Notes under the pieces: model-generated
What the model saw: the letters and a program-made list of their open reading frames with translations, nothing else
Databases searched by the model: none
What the model was told of the DNA's origin: nothing
Program-made: the position numbers and the translations under genes
Part shown: positions 20,803 to 32,581 of the stretch, piece by piece
Layout: every line of letters begins with the position of its first letter
Numbering within the stretch: the first letter of the stretch is position 1
NCBI GenBank assembly: GCA_033297205.1
Contig: MU859274.1
Location: forward strand, 1-57,955
Length of the DNA stretch: 57,955 nt
Direction of reading: 5' to 3'
Source of the DNA: Pseudoneurospora amorphoporcata
Taxonomy: Eukaryota; Ascomycota; Sordariomycetes; Sordariales; Sordariaceae

Positions 20803-23800
20803 ATGTCACCGTTTCCGTTAGGGCGACGCAACGGCAGCAAGCCCAAGGAAGACACAGAGTCTTCGCAATCGCCGCCCCCTTGGCAAATTGAACATGAGGT
20901 CAGTAGAATGCGGTTTGACCTGCACTCAATCAGAACCCGAACTATGTAGACCACGATCGGAGGTCCATTTTAAAGTCTCATCTACTTGTGTTACTGACCT
21001 ATAGTAGAAAGACTTTGACCTCCTTAGAGATGTAAGATTACTGCGGAAGCGGCCAACCCAGAAACACCCAGCAATCGATTCCAATAGCCACATTCAACCC
21101 TAAAATCTGAATGCTCTTCGCTAATCTTTAGAGATTATTACCCGCTTTAAAGTCCAACATTGTAAGAGAACCATCATCACACTCCCCTCATGACGTCCCG
21201 TACTTACGCAAGTGGGATTTACTACAGCTAGTAAGCTCCAACACACCTGGATACCTTTCTTTACGAAAATGCCAACGGGTATTGACGAAGCGTTCATTGG
21301 CGCATAGCATTACAAAGCACATTGTCATTATGCCTCCATTCCTGCTAGAGAATGGTTCAGGCGCTTCTACGAGGAACACCCTCTTGAATATTCAAGGTAT
21401 CGCTGTGCCGAACTCACTGGGCTCGAGTTCCCATACTGCCCGGCACCATTCATTTTTCCCGACTTATATGAAAGTGTCATCCAGTCTGTCCTCTCTGAAG
21501 AACAAGAAAAGTACAACAAGCCGCACCCGTTCGAAGTTGCACGCATGATTCCCCAAGATGGAAGGATTGATCTTGCCTTCAACCTCAGGTGGAAAGAAAT
21601 GTTGGATCAACAGCGCTGGCCATTAAGTATACCAACCAGACTAGAGTTGAAGTTTCCAGAGGCCATGAATATATCTACTGACAGCACTAACATCCGCCAA
21701 CAATTCCTGATCAAGGAGGGGAAGGAAGAAGTGCGTCGTCTTTCGCGCTTTCTCATGGACTTTCTGAAACATGGGACATTTCAGGTCTGGGACTTCAGTC
21801 CACCACTTTCTCATTCGCCGGATAACTACGTCAAAGAAACCACCGTCCTTGGCGGCTTAACTGCTAGGTCACTGGAAGGCCGTGTGTACAGCGTCGAAGA
21901 TTTCTCCTGTGAGTACCTAAGAATTTTGGGCTATAGAGATGCTCTCATGCTAATTTTGTTTCGGCGCTTCAACCTTTCAGTTCGATGGCAACATGTAAAG
22001 GATTACCCAAATGGTACATTTCCAACCAGCAGAGGTATCGCTTCATGGAACAGATTGATGTTCGTATTCAATGATTCTTTAAGCTATCTTTTTGCGGATG
22101 ATCGATATTAACTATCACGTCCCCACAACATTAGCCTTCTTGAGGGCTTAACAGATGTGACTACGACATCGTCGCCCACAGACTTCTTGCTTCCCCCCTG
22201 GGACTTCAGCGATGACTTAGTAGCGAAGGCAGTTCACCAGCATCTAGAATGCAGACGAAGAGGGGACAGTAGAGCAACAAACCCATATACATTACCCAGA
22301 TATAACCTGGGTCAAACAAGACACCCCTTCCATATAACGTTCTATGAGAAGCTAACAGATGCCAATATTGCCTTGGATGGTAAGGAAAGCGGTTCCATGA
22401 CTATCCATCTCGATAAGGAGAAGATAAGGATCGGAACGCTATACGAAAGGCAAGATACAGGGCCGACTGCTTCAAGAGTACATAGTACCTCCAACAACAC
22501 GAAGCAAGACCTTACCGCGCGAGCTTTTCGTCACAGTGCAATCACCGTATGTCTTCTGTTTTCATACCTTATCTACCTATCTTCTTTCTAATTATACGTG
22601 TTACAGATTTTTACAGAAGAGAGAGATGTGTTTTCCGAGGTATGTACATTTTTATGCTTTGGAGCTTTGTTAATTGGTGGCTCGCCGACTTACGTCCACT
22701 CTGTATAGCCATCTGGAACTGAAGAGGACACGATGAACAGCTCCGACTGCTCCAAATCTCCAGTCGAGTATTGGACCACGTTGTTACTTACTCCGACCGG
22801 CTTCCGTTTTAGACCATACGACAGTACTCTTCCAGTGTATGGCTATTCTTCTGCATCCGAACTCTTTATCATTGTTAGGTGTTTGGAGATTGTTGAATCT
22901 AGATGGATAGGCTTGCTGAAATACTTTGACGGGTTGTTGGACGAGGACTTTATGGATTCTGAAGCCTATACACGTTTGATATTCGACGACGACAAACTCA
23001 GTCGATCAAAGCTGTATTTCTGGACCTTCAGCTGTCTCAACGAGTTCATTACAAGCATTGACGACACAAAAAACCAATGGAATTTCTTCATAAAAGCCCG
23101 ATTTTCATATCACTATCGACTCATCAACGATCCTGAGCAGTTGGATCGACTCATCAACGATCCTGAGCAGTTGGATCCGTTGGATCGTCATCTCGTTCGA
23201 CTTCTGCAGGAGGGTGAACGTTATCGACAAGGTTTGGAGCATATTCAGGCGGAGTTCCGAGCCAAAATTGGCATAGTAGAGACGCTTCGTAACGGGGTAA
23301 GACGGTCTACGTCCATTTCATTCTCGTCCCTTTTGCTGCTCATACTGACAGCTTTCTCGCACGTACAGCTCTTCAACGCCAGCGCTCTCATAGAAAGCCG
23401 TTCCTCAACTCGATTGGGCCAAAACGTCCAACTTCTCACCTACATTAGCATCTTCTACCTCCCATTAGGCTTTTGCGCAGTAAGTTTTGAACCCGACCTT
23501 ACACTACTGAAATATTCCTCTATCATCACGAGGCGCTTTCTCACACACTAAATACCACCCAACAGGCACTCTGGGCCGTCCCCAACATCGACGACATTAA
23601 GACCCGCATCCCCTTTGCCATAACCACCTCTCTCGTTTGCCTCATCACTTTTGCCGTTGTTTTCAATCTCAATAATATCGCCAACGCCCTCGGCAAGACG
23701 TACTTCGATAGAAGACAGAGGCTCGTGGATGAAATGAAGGACGATCCCAACTCGGAGTGGCACGAGCGCCGCCAGTGGTTCGAGGAATTCCCGCCGAACA

Positions 23801-23913
23801 ACGACCGCAAGAGTCACTCGGAATGGTGGATCGTGCGGTACCAGTTCTCGAAGTGGTTTAGAAGGAGAAAGAATGCGGCGGAGGAGAAAAAGAGTGAGGA
23901 GGATCAACCGTGA
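20803..23913 (+). CDS. CorA-like two-helix membrane protein (fungal Mg2+-transporter-like family)
   Basis: I infer eleven exons: 20803-20898, 21008-21031, 21132-21161, 21213-21230, 21308-21908, 21981-22034, 22155-22546, 22607-22639, 22709-23296, 23369-23479 and 23566-23913. They give 764 residues, all junctions keeping phase. The exons of 24, 30 and 18 nt are the least certain. A large cytosolic part (HYKAHCHYASIPAREWFRRF, FRFRPYDSTLPVYGY) leads to a helical arm (HLVRLLQEGERYRQGLEHIQ) and two C-terminal membrane helices (LLTYISIFYLPLGFCA and TTSLVCLITFAVVFNL), the CorA/ZntB layout common in Sordariomycetes. The GMN signature of true CorA magnesium channels is absent between the helices, so ion transport should not be assumed. 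A charged C-terminal tail (WFRRRKNAAEEKKSEEDQ) follows. RLINDPEQLD occurs twice in tandem. Confidence 0.8.
23117..23176 (+). repeat. Perfect in-frame 30-bp tandem duplication
   Basis: Two identical 30-bp copies (23117-23146 and 23147-23176) encode RLINDPEQLD twice inside the CorA-like gene. A shorter echo (CCGTTGGAT) follows directly. The copies are identical, which points to recent replication slippage or a polymorphic repeat number. Confidence 0.95.
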
Positions 23914-24962
23914 GGGAAAACGCGGGGGATTGTTGAGATAGGGGCATGGGATAGAGTGGGGGGGACTGTTTAACACAGTTGCGGCTCACATCGGGACGGA
24001 CCGTGGAGGAGTCTGACGTGCGAGGATGATCTGTCTTTTCTGGAGTTGCAAGGTTCTATTTCCATCTATATATCGTTTGTTTGTCATTCTGGTTCCTTGG
24101 TTTCCATAAACACACGGCTATGAATCGAAAAATCAGTGATCTTCCAAGCAAACCTGGGGCTGTCGTGCGGGGGAACGGAAACATTCCAGTGGGCTTACTG
24201 TGGACAATCACCAAAACCTGCTGTAATTATAGCGACTTCAGCCCCTTCCATCACACAAGGCTCGAGTCGGGTCCTCGCCTGCCCGACACTCCGATGCAGC
24301 CTCGTGTAAGTGACAGTAGCCTCGCCGTCCCGTCGCTACGGGCCTCCTCCACAACACCCGTAATAGACTCCGTTTGCGGATGTGCTGGCGCGGGTAGGTG
24401 ACAGCGTGGTTGTGAGCACTTGCTGGATTCAACCAGTTGACCGCATCCTGTCTCGTCACCTCGGCGAAGATTTCATGAATCACACAGGACCGTTCACACG
24501 AACAGGCTCACACAAGAATAGATAGCGGGCGGCTTTCAATAGAGGAGTGTGGTTGATTCTTTCTCTCAACGAGTTTTTTATAACTTCAAATATGGCCATA
24601 TCCATCACATAGCACCCCAATCTTATCATATCTACCACTGTCACCTTTCCTGAAAAATGTGCGCTGTAATCCTCCCATCGTTATTCGACAAGCTCGCGGG
24701 CCGTGTCCCGTCCACAATCACACATCGAAAGCAAATAAAATAACACCGGAATACCCTTCCATGTACGATAGAAGCAAAAAAGCTTCCCGAAAGCAAACGC
24801 CAAATTTGAACATGAAACTTCGTTAAACACGTGCTGGTCAGGGCTAGGAGCGCCTCTGAATCTTTCCCCTATGGCTAGAAACGACCAGTTCTGACCCGTG
24901 TTTGTCGGGTCTGGCAGGCGTTCCTAGCCCAGCAAGGAAGAGTATCTCGGGTGCCTGGGACA
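23914..24962. other. Intergenic region between convergent genes
   Basis: This is the 3' flank shared by the CorA-like gene and the bZIP gene. No supported gene lies here; short open frames near 24081-24483 overlap on both strands. Confidence 0.5.
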
Positions 24963-26573
24963 CTAATGTTGAAAATTAAGACCGGCTGGATCTATGCCTA
25001 TCTCGTCACTGAAGTCATCGAGTTCGGCCGAATCATTTTGCAGCTGCTGTGCCCAAGTTGAGGTTGTGAACATGCTTTGAGACTGTGACTGGGTTGAGGA
25101 CATTCCGATCGAGTCCGATATACTGCTGTCCATGTCGAGCTGAGACTGGGCAGGCGCAATCGTCTGGGCCATGGCGCTGATCTTCTTCTCGTAGTGGCCG
25201 AGCAAGTTCGCCATTTCTGGCAGTCCAAGGAGTTCAACAATGAGGGCCTTACAGCGCTCATTGTCTGTGATCTGGGCGCGCATGTTGGCCTCCAACTGGA
25301 GGATCGTGCGGTGTTGTTCTTTGCACTTTTCCTCCAAATCGTGGATATAATCTGGAAATGGTCAGTGGGCATATTCATCGCAAAGGAATTACCAAGGTAA
25401 ACCTACCCTTCTTACGAGCACGGAAATTGCGAGCCGATACTTTATTACGAAGTTGGCGCCTCTGCGCCGAAGTCATACCCTTGGCCTCTTCGCCCTTGAG
25501 AACCCGTTCGTCTTCGTCGAGGTCGTCCTCATCCCTGTGCTTTCCCCGTTTGCTGAGCTTCGGGAACTCGCACGGCCTGTCCTCAATAATCGGCACTGAC
25601 TTCATGTTGGTGACTAATCGCTGAACTTTATTGCGCTTGTCGATGCGATGATGATATGGTTCAGTATGTCGATGGGTGATGGAAAGGTACTTGTCCTTCT
25701 CGCTGAGATGGTTCGATTGTCCGTTGGCGAGACCGAAGTTGCGACCGGGACCAGAGCCGGGACCGGGAATGCGATGCTGACGGGGCGCAAGAGGGGTCGT
25801 CGCAGGCGTATTCCAGCCGGAAACGGGTTGCTGAGGGAGGTTGAAGGGAGTGGGGATGGAGAAGTTGATGGGGTTGATGGAATTGTCCCCTGCCCAGTCG
25901 AAGTTGGGACCGGAATGTTGGATGGAGTCGAGGTAGGTGGGCCCGTTTCCCGTTGGCTGCGCTTCCAAGACCTGCGATTGCGTGACAAGCGATGGTTGAG
26001 TTGGAAAGTTTGCCGTCAATCTCTTGGTGTTCTCAAGAGCGTCGAAGGCGCTATTTGCATGCTGCCCGATGGCGAAACTGCTGGTGTCGAAGCCAAGTCC
26101 CGAGAGTATCAGGTCCGAGTGATACGGTGACTGGTCCCAAGCGGCTCCGGGTTGGTTTGTGTCCAGGAAAAGTTCGCTGGGATTGACAGTCTTGTTTGCG
26201 GAATTGGTTACGTTCATATCGGAGTAGCCCGCGATGGGGTCGGTCGTTGTTGTTGCGATGGAAACCGTCCTCGGGTGCTGGCCAGAACTGATTGAGATGG
26301 AAGGAAAGGAACGGGCGGATCGTCTGGCGGGGGAACTGTCGGTGTTTTGGGCCAAACCGTAGAGTTGGGGCAAGCCTGCGAAGCGACAGCGACCCATTGC
26401 ACCGCACGCACCCACAAGGGCAGGGATGGCACAGGGTAGTGGCTGGGCTTACCACGCCGAACGGTGGAACGCCTGAGAACGCTAAAGTGCAATGGTGGGT
26501 TAGCGTGTGACCGCGCTGCCCGCTCCGTGGGTGGACTGTCGTTGCCTGTGGTTGGGTGTGGGATGGAATCCAT
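24963..26573 (-). CDS. bZIP transcription factor
   Basis: Three minus-strand exons (26573-26453, 26375-25407, 25351-24963; introns of 77 and 55 nt) give 492 residues. The start MDSIPHPTTGND is the first ATG of exon 1. The N-terminal 330 residues are low-complexity and rich in Ser, Pro, Asn and Gln, as in activation regions, with an acidic stretch HRDEDDLDEDERVLKGEE just before the DNA-binding part. The basic region RRQLRNKVSARNFRARKK carries the N-x7-R core (NKVSARNFR), and the splice fuses it exactly to DYIHDLEEKCKEQHRTILQL, the start of a leucine-zipper coil that continues for about 30 residues. A Gln/Ser-rich C-terminus ends the protein. It should bind DNA as a dimer in the nucleus. The basic region resembles ATF/CREB-type fungal factors, but I cannot name an orthologue. 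Confidence 0.92.
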
Positions 26574-29500
26574 AAGGGACCTGTCTTCACAAGAGGGGTC
26601 GCTTAACACGTCCCGACGACATGATCACTCGATTTGGATAGCATGATACCGAGCTGGTCGACCGGGGTTCTTCCGGATTGGGCGTGCTGATGCACCACCA
26701 ACGTCCGGGACGCGTAATACAGTTGCCTGGGGTTGGTAGATGAAATACGGAAGTAAAATGTTGACGCTGATGGATGTTGTTGGACAGAGGAGTTGGGATA
26801 TGAGGTCGTCAGGAGGTGCCCCTGTGTTTGTTGAAACGAGTGCAGTGACTTTGTGATTTGGAATAGGACAACGTGAATAAAAAATAAGAATAACCTCGGA
26901 AGCAGCATTAGCAAAGCAGGGTGATGTCGCCAGTTCGCACCTTCAATGTGTGTTAAGGCAGGTGGGCAGGTACCAAGGAAACGCAATGCCTACCTGCCTG
27001 CCTATACATGTCGGCAATAATAAAGCATATTCCTGAGTACCGTATACGACCAACAATGACATTTTCCCTTTAGTCCGAGAAGCTATCCATAGGTACAAAG
27101 CAAGTCTTACCTGTCAAGTCTTGGCGACTCAAGGCTGCCATCAAACAAATGTCCCGGCGGTTGAGGAGTAGCGAAGAGACTCTCAACACAAACCTTAATT
27201 CATAATGACGGGAGTGAGGCCTCCCAGCTTGGATGTCTATGGGTCTCTGTTAACATCCATAACATCCCCCAAATCTGAGCCTTAACAGCATCGCAACGCT
27301 CGTCTAGATTGGCTCAAGTCACTTCAAAAGAGCACTCGTACCTAGCAGCAATCTGATTGCCATTGATCCCCGAACTCCCGTCTCTATAAATGTGCCTTGA
27401 CTCGACGTGCAAAGCCATCTCGACCCAGCTGAACACGGTGGGGCCGATCCGGCAATCTCAACTGCGCCTCTTTGCCAGCTTGGTCATCCTGAGCCGATAC
27501 GATGATAAATCGAAGAGGACCAGCAGGACTTTACGCAGCAACATTGCACTCTGGAATCTCATCAGTGCCTTATCGCTCAGCAGGGCACTTATCATGTCCC
27601 TCGACCTGGAAACGAAACAAATGAATTCAACAGCCCTGGCATATGTAGGAAGCTAAGGTAGGTACAATCACGGGGAGGTGGAGTCTATGTCCCGTTTCAG
27701 ATGTCTTTCTAACGGGCCGACCCCGCACCGGGCTCCGGGGTCCACGTCGGTGGGTTACTAACGTCGGACAGTCGGACAATACTTATGGGCGCCTCATTGT
27801 CCGTTGGATTCTGCTGTCTTCACGAAACAAAGCATTTGCCGTTCATTGACCTGTCTCATCCGGGGCTATCCTTTATTTTTAGTTGAGGAAACCCTGGCCA
27901 CTCCAGTCGGCATTTACTGTGAAGACACAAATCAACGCCTTGTCTTTGGTGAGGCGTCCATCACGGCAGTTGAACCGTAGCATGAGTGGCTCGTAGATCT
28001 TGCAATGCAGTGGCTGAGCGAAACAGTGGACGCTAGGCCTTTTGCCAAACAAATATCCGCGGATCGCCAGGCAGGCAACCCCGGCTTGTCATTTCTGTCA
28101 TTGAAATAGTGGTGGATACGCAGAACACTAACCATCACCATTACGAACTTCCAGAACATTGGACCTTCGAGTCCCGTAGAAAAGAACGGTTTGAGGTTTC
28201 GTTCCTAAATGCGACTCTGAAACTGTCACGGATCGGCGCTAACAAATCAAGCGCTCTGGGCATGATTTTGAGAGTAGCGAGAAACAAATGCAACCTTCAT
28301 TTGATACAGCAATAGCTCCATGTACGTTTCCTTCTTCTTCTGTAGACGGCCATGATCGCCATCCGTGTTTCATGAACTTGAGAGCCTCAGGAGCTGACGT
28401 TGATAAAAGGCCAGGACAAGCGCTGGATCGTTACGTCGTCAAAGTTCGACGTTCCATGGTGGAGACTTGAGAAAAGAAGTCCGAAGGCCCAATTCTGTCC
28501 TGGACTTTCACTCGATCTATGAGCTCCACCTCGATAACTCCAGTGACGGCATCTTGGTGAAGTCTCTCTAACATGTTTTCCATGCTACACAAATACCAAG
28601 CGAGCTCAAGCATTGGCGTAACAAGTTGTGTGTTGAGCAATCCTGGATTCGAACTAAAGCGATGAGCTTTCTTATTCAGGGTGTCATAGCAGGGTTAGGG
28701 TGGAGACGGATGTTAAAAGACATGAACCTAGTGGTCCGCCTCTTGGCCTCACGTGCGCCTTATCTTATCGGAAGTCCATAAATAGCCGCCTTGGCAAGTC
28801 TCGTCAGCGGCTGCACGGGCCACCCCCTCACTGATCCCATGAATTAAGTCCCTGCTCCTGACCATCAAGACGAACGAACTCCAACATCACTCAGGTACGA
28901 ACAGATAGAAAACTATCCAGCGCGCCATCATATCGATCGTGAACAAGGTGACGATCGTAGTCAGCAATGAAATTGCCGGCTACCGAAATGATGAAGTCGT
29001 TGCGGGTCGTGTAACCATACCGTAGCTTCTAAAGATTGCGGTAAACTTCTGTGTCCGATATAAGAAGGATCGGGAACGTGTCCTTTTGCAGCTGGAAAGG
29101 ATGATGGAGGGAATTGTAAAAGCCAACGATCACGCCCGCCGGAAGGCACGAGAATGCGTGCCCAGCGCCTGCGGGCCCCGAGTGTTGAGAAGACAGCGCC
29201 GCTAGGGCGCCCGAATCGGGGAATTGGGGTCCGTCGACGACCTGTAACAACCAATTGGGGGACGACCCTGAATCTGTTGAAGTTGTCACCAACATGTGCT
29301 GGATGGCGAATTTGAGCCAAGTTCGGACCGCCTGCACTGCTCCGGTGCTTCTGGTTTGTCTGGGCAATGGCATCCAGCCTTGGCCTTTCTTTTTTGCCGG
29401 CGGCCGACCAGCGGCCCAGCCAAAGTCCAGAGTGTCCATCCCGCAGGCCGCAAGCTACTTAGTTAAATAAAATCTGTCGCGATCCATCATCACCTCCGTG

Positions 29501-29660
29501 CTCCGTCTCCTTGCCCAACGCAATCCAACCAACCCCGCCCACCGCCTGTTGCGCATATTCTTCCCGTTGATTCTTTGTTGTCGACACCCATCGTCGTCAA
29601 CCTTTTTACTTAGTTATACTCTCTTCTAATCTCTCCGCCACGCGGTAAAGCATATTCACA
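26574..29660. other. 3.1-kb intergenic region between divergent bZIP and Pho88 genes
   Basis: The left part is the leader and promoter of the bZIP gene, the right part that of Pho88. Several short open frames exist on both strands (for example 27390-27656 plus, 29029-29439 minus) but they overlap one another and have no recognisable domain. A CCATAAATAG sequence near 28778 looks like a TATA element, yet no convincing gene follows it. Long leaders with upstream frames are common for fungal transcription factors, so part of 26574-27000 may be transcribed. Confidence 0.45.
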
Positions 29661-30402
29661 ATGGGTCTCTCCCCGCAAATGTAAGAAACATCACCGCCCG
29701 TCGAACGCGCAAACGACGTGCCGCCGTGTCCTCGACATCGTCGCGAGCCGGAAACAAATTCCAGATGCTAACATGTGTACAGCACCAACCTGGTCATCAT
29801 CCTTGGTATGATGCAGGTCGCCAAGAAGATCCCTTTCGAGGACCCCAATGTTCTCAACCTCTGCCGCGCTCTTTACGCGCTCAGCAACGTCGTCATTCTC
29901 GCCATCCACCTCTACATCATGAACACCATCAACAGGAAGAAGGGTATGTCACATTTGTTCCCCCGTGAGAAGGAAATCCGCAGTCTGCTAACCTTGTCTC
30001 TCAACAGACCTCACCACTCTCAAGTACGTCGAGCCGGCGCCGATGGGTTCCACCGAGGAGGGCAAGCTCGTCACCACCACCATCCACGCCTACGATCTGG
30101 CCCAGGCCAAGCAGCTCCTCCGCTCCCAGATGATGGGCGTCTTCATGATGGGCGTCATGCACCTCTACTTCAAGTACACCAACCCCCTCCTCATCCAGTC
30201 CATCATCCCCCTCAAGGGCGCCTTCGAGTCCAACCTTGCCAAGATCCACATCTTTGGCCAGCCCGCCAGCGGCGACCTCAAGCGTCCCTTCAAGCAGGCT
30301 GCTGGCTTTATGTCCGGTCTCCAGGGCGGCGCTGCTCAGAGCGACAAGAAGGCTGTTGAGGCTGCCGAGCGTGCTGGCCGCGGCGGCGCCAAGGAGGAGT
30401 AA
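29661..30402 (+). CDS. pho88: Pho88/SND3-type ER membrane protein
   Basis: Exon 1 is only 20 nt (29661-29680, MGLSPQ plus two bases of the Ile codon). Exons 29783-29943 and 30008-30402 follow, with a TGCTAAC branch in the first intron. The product is 191 residues. The second exon encodes a hydrophobic N-terminal region (TNLVIILGMMQVAKKIPFE) and a second helix near SNVVILAIHLYIM. The third contains TTIHAYDLAQAKQLLRSQMM and YTNPLLIQSIIPLKGAFESN, both highly characteristic of Pho88. In yeast Pho88 (also called Snd3) sits in the ER membrane and acts in SRP-independent targeting and membrane-protein biogenesis; its early link to phosphate uptake is probably indirect. The C-terminal tail is rich in Ala, Gly and Lys (AAERAGRGGAKEE). 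It is followed in the same direction by rad14 and striatin. Confidence 0.93.
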
Positions 30403-31117
30403 AGTGCGATTCACAAAACGATCGACTTGGATGCTTTGCTGCACGGTGCAGGAAAAAGAAGAAAGGGAAACAGGTTATCCAACGACCGTGCCGGCTACTT
30501 TCTGTCTGGGCGGGTTAATACTTTGTACCAATATGGCTTTTTGAAGCATTGGCAATTTACGTATAGACAACATCCTTTGGTTAGACGGATGGGCGTGGTG
30601 GTTAATGGGAGCAAGCAATGGCGGATAAGCGAGGCGGGTTCGTCAGTCAGCCCACTCTGCTTAGCTGCCTACGTTGCCAGGACAGATGAGGTAGTAAACA
30701 ATGCACTACTATCTGGATGGGCATACACTACATTTAGCTAACTACAAACGTCTTGTTGATGTGGAAATGTCTTCTTGATCGAGGTTTGTCGCCATTGCAG
30801 ACGATGTGGCAATAACTCTTTGCGGCGGAGCTTGGCGCCTAAAACAGAGGCGGCGAGCAGCACATTCATTGTTTGGCTGATGCCTGCCGAGTCGATCAAA
30901 CAGCGTCATCGAGGAGTCGATTGATGCACAGCATTTGCTTTTGCGACACAGCACGTTCCGTGAATGCATTCATCCATTCAACAATCATCAACGTCTTCCC
31001 TCTTTGTTTTTTATTTTGTTACAGATACCCTAGCTTTCCTTCTCACCGATACCAGCGCCATTTTACGATCAATTTAATTCTACACCTCGTCATAGCTACA
31101 GAATCGCAACTCTCACA

Positions 31118-32581
31118 ATGGAACGCGCGTCCACTCCTCCAGCTCAAGCGCGACGATCAACGCGATCAACAAGAAGCACAGCACGTCCACCATCACCACC
31201 CACACCAGCCGCCGACACTCGTCGCATAGTAAGCTCACTCTCTCCAATCCACTTTATACCCATCTCAATCACCAAATAACCTTTACCTCCACCAGGAAGA
31301 ATCCCGTCTTCTTGTCAAAGACCTCCGCACCCAGCTCGAAGCCAACCACCGCGCCGCCGGTATCCCCCTTCCCTCCGACTCCCTTCCGCGCGCCGCCTCC
31401 GGCATCGCCGCCACCGGTGACATCCAGCTAGCCGGCGCCGCCGGTCGCGCTGCCGCGGCTGCCTCTGCCTCCGCCTCCGCCTCCCGCAAACGACCCTTTA
31501 CATCGATTTCACGAAATGACGTACCGGTTAGTAACCGGGATGCTCGCACGGGTACATCGACAACGGGCGAAAGGAGAGATGGCGGGAATAAAGAAGGGGG
31601 GAGCTTGCCCCCCATCTCGCGCAAGTTCACCAAATACGTGGACTACAACTTCAGCGCCATGACGGATACCAAAGGCGGTTTCCTGTCGGTGGAAGATGAT
31701 CCCTTCAGTAAACACATGTCGGCCCCTGCAAGGCCGGGACAACCAGAACAAGAGCAAAAGCCGGCGCACATGACGGCCGCGGAGTGGGAAAGGATGCAGT
31801 TGATACGGAAACTGCAGAGGAACAAGGCAGGGCCTTATGAGCCTGGTATCAGTGTCTTGACTGATAAAGAAGATACGGCCAAAGAGAGGAAGAAGTGCAG
31901 GGAGTGCGGAAGTCTGGAAATCGATTTTGTCTGGGAGGAGACGTTTGGGTGCGCGGTTTGTGGCAAGTGTAAGGAGCGGTATCCGGAACGGTATAGTCTT
32001 TTGACGAAGACGGAGGCGAAGGAGGATTACTTGTTGACTGATCGTGAGTTTTCACACAATCCTACGGATAAATGGCAGGAAGGTGCTGACTACGGGTGAT
32101 GACGACAGCTGAACTCAAAGACCCCGAACTCCTCCCCCACCTCTCCAAGCCGAACCCACACAAGTCCCACTGGCACGACATGATGCTCTTCCTGCGCTAC
32201 CAAGTTGAAGAATACGCGTTTAACGTCAAGTGGGGCTCGGCAGAGGCCTTGGATGCCGAGTTTGAGAAGCGCGAGCAGGACAAGAAGAGGAGGAAGGAGG
32301 CCAAGTTTAAGGAGAAACTGCTGGACCTAAAAAGGAAGACGAGGACGGAGGCGTTTAGGAGGAATACGGGGAAGTTGGGTGGCGGCGGCGGTGGGATAGC
32401 GGGAGCTGGTGGTACTGGTGGTTCAGCAGGAAAGGGAGGAAAAGCGACCAAGTTTGGGGACGCGATAAACAATGGAGGGAAACATGTGCATGAATGGGGA
32501 AGGACGGTTGAGAATGAGGAGGGGATGACGGTCAAGACTTGTACGAGCTGTGGGATGGAGGTTGAGGAGTTGGAGTTTTAG
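31118..32581 (+). CDS. mus-43: XPA/Rad14 nucleotide-excision-repair protein
   Basis: Exons 31118-31228, 31296-32043 and 32109-32581 give 443 residues. The N-terminal 130 residues are low-complexity (Arg/Ser/Thr and Ala-Ser repeats). GGFLSVEDDPF is a conserved lead to the XPA core. The zinc finger CRECGSLEIDFVWEETFGCAVC (first Cys about residue 237) has the C-x2-C...C-x2-C spacing of XPA, and the following YSLLTKTEAKEDYLLTD and ELKDPELLPHL are typical of the DNA-binding domain. A Lys/Arg-rich helix (REQDKKRRKEAKFKEKLLD) and a Gly-rich linker lead to a C-terminal HEWG and CTSCGMEVEELEF end, the last conserved in XPA proteins. The protein verifies damaged DNA and assembles incision factors in the nucleus. 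The Neurospora Rad14 homologue is mus-43; I assign the name by family, not by alignment. Confidence 0.93.

Noticed and set aside
28620..28680. A GTTCGAATCC word on the minus strand that looked like a tRNA T-loop
   Set aside because: The flanking bases do not form a T stem and no acceptor or anticodon arm is found.
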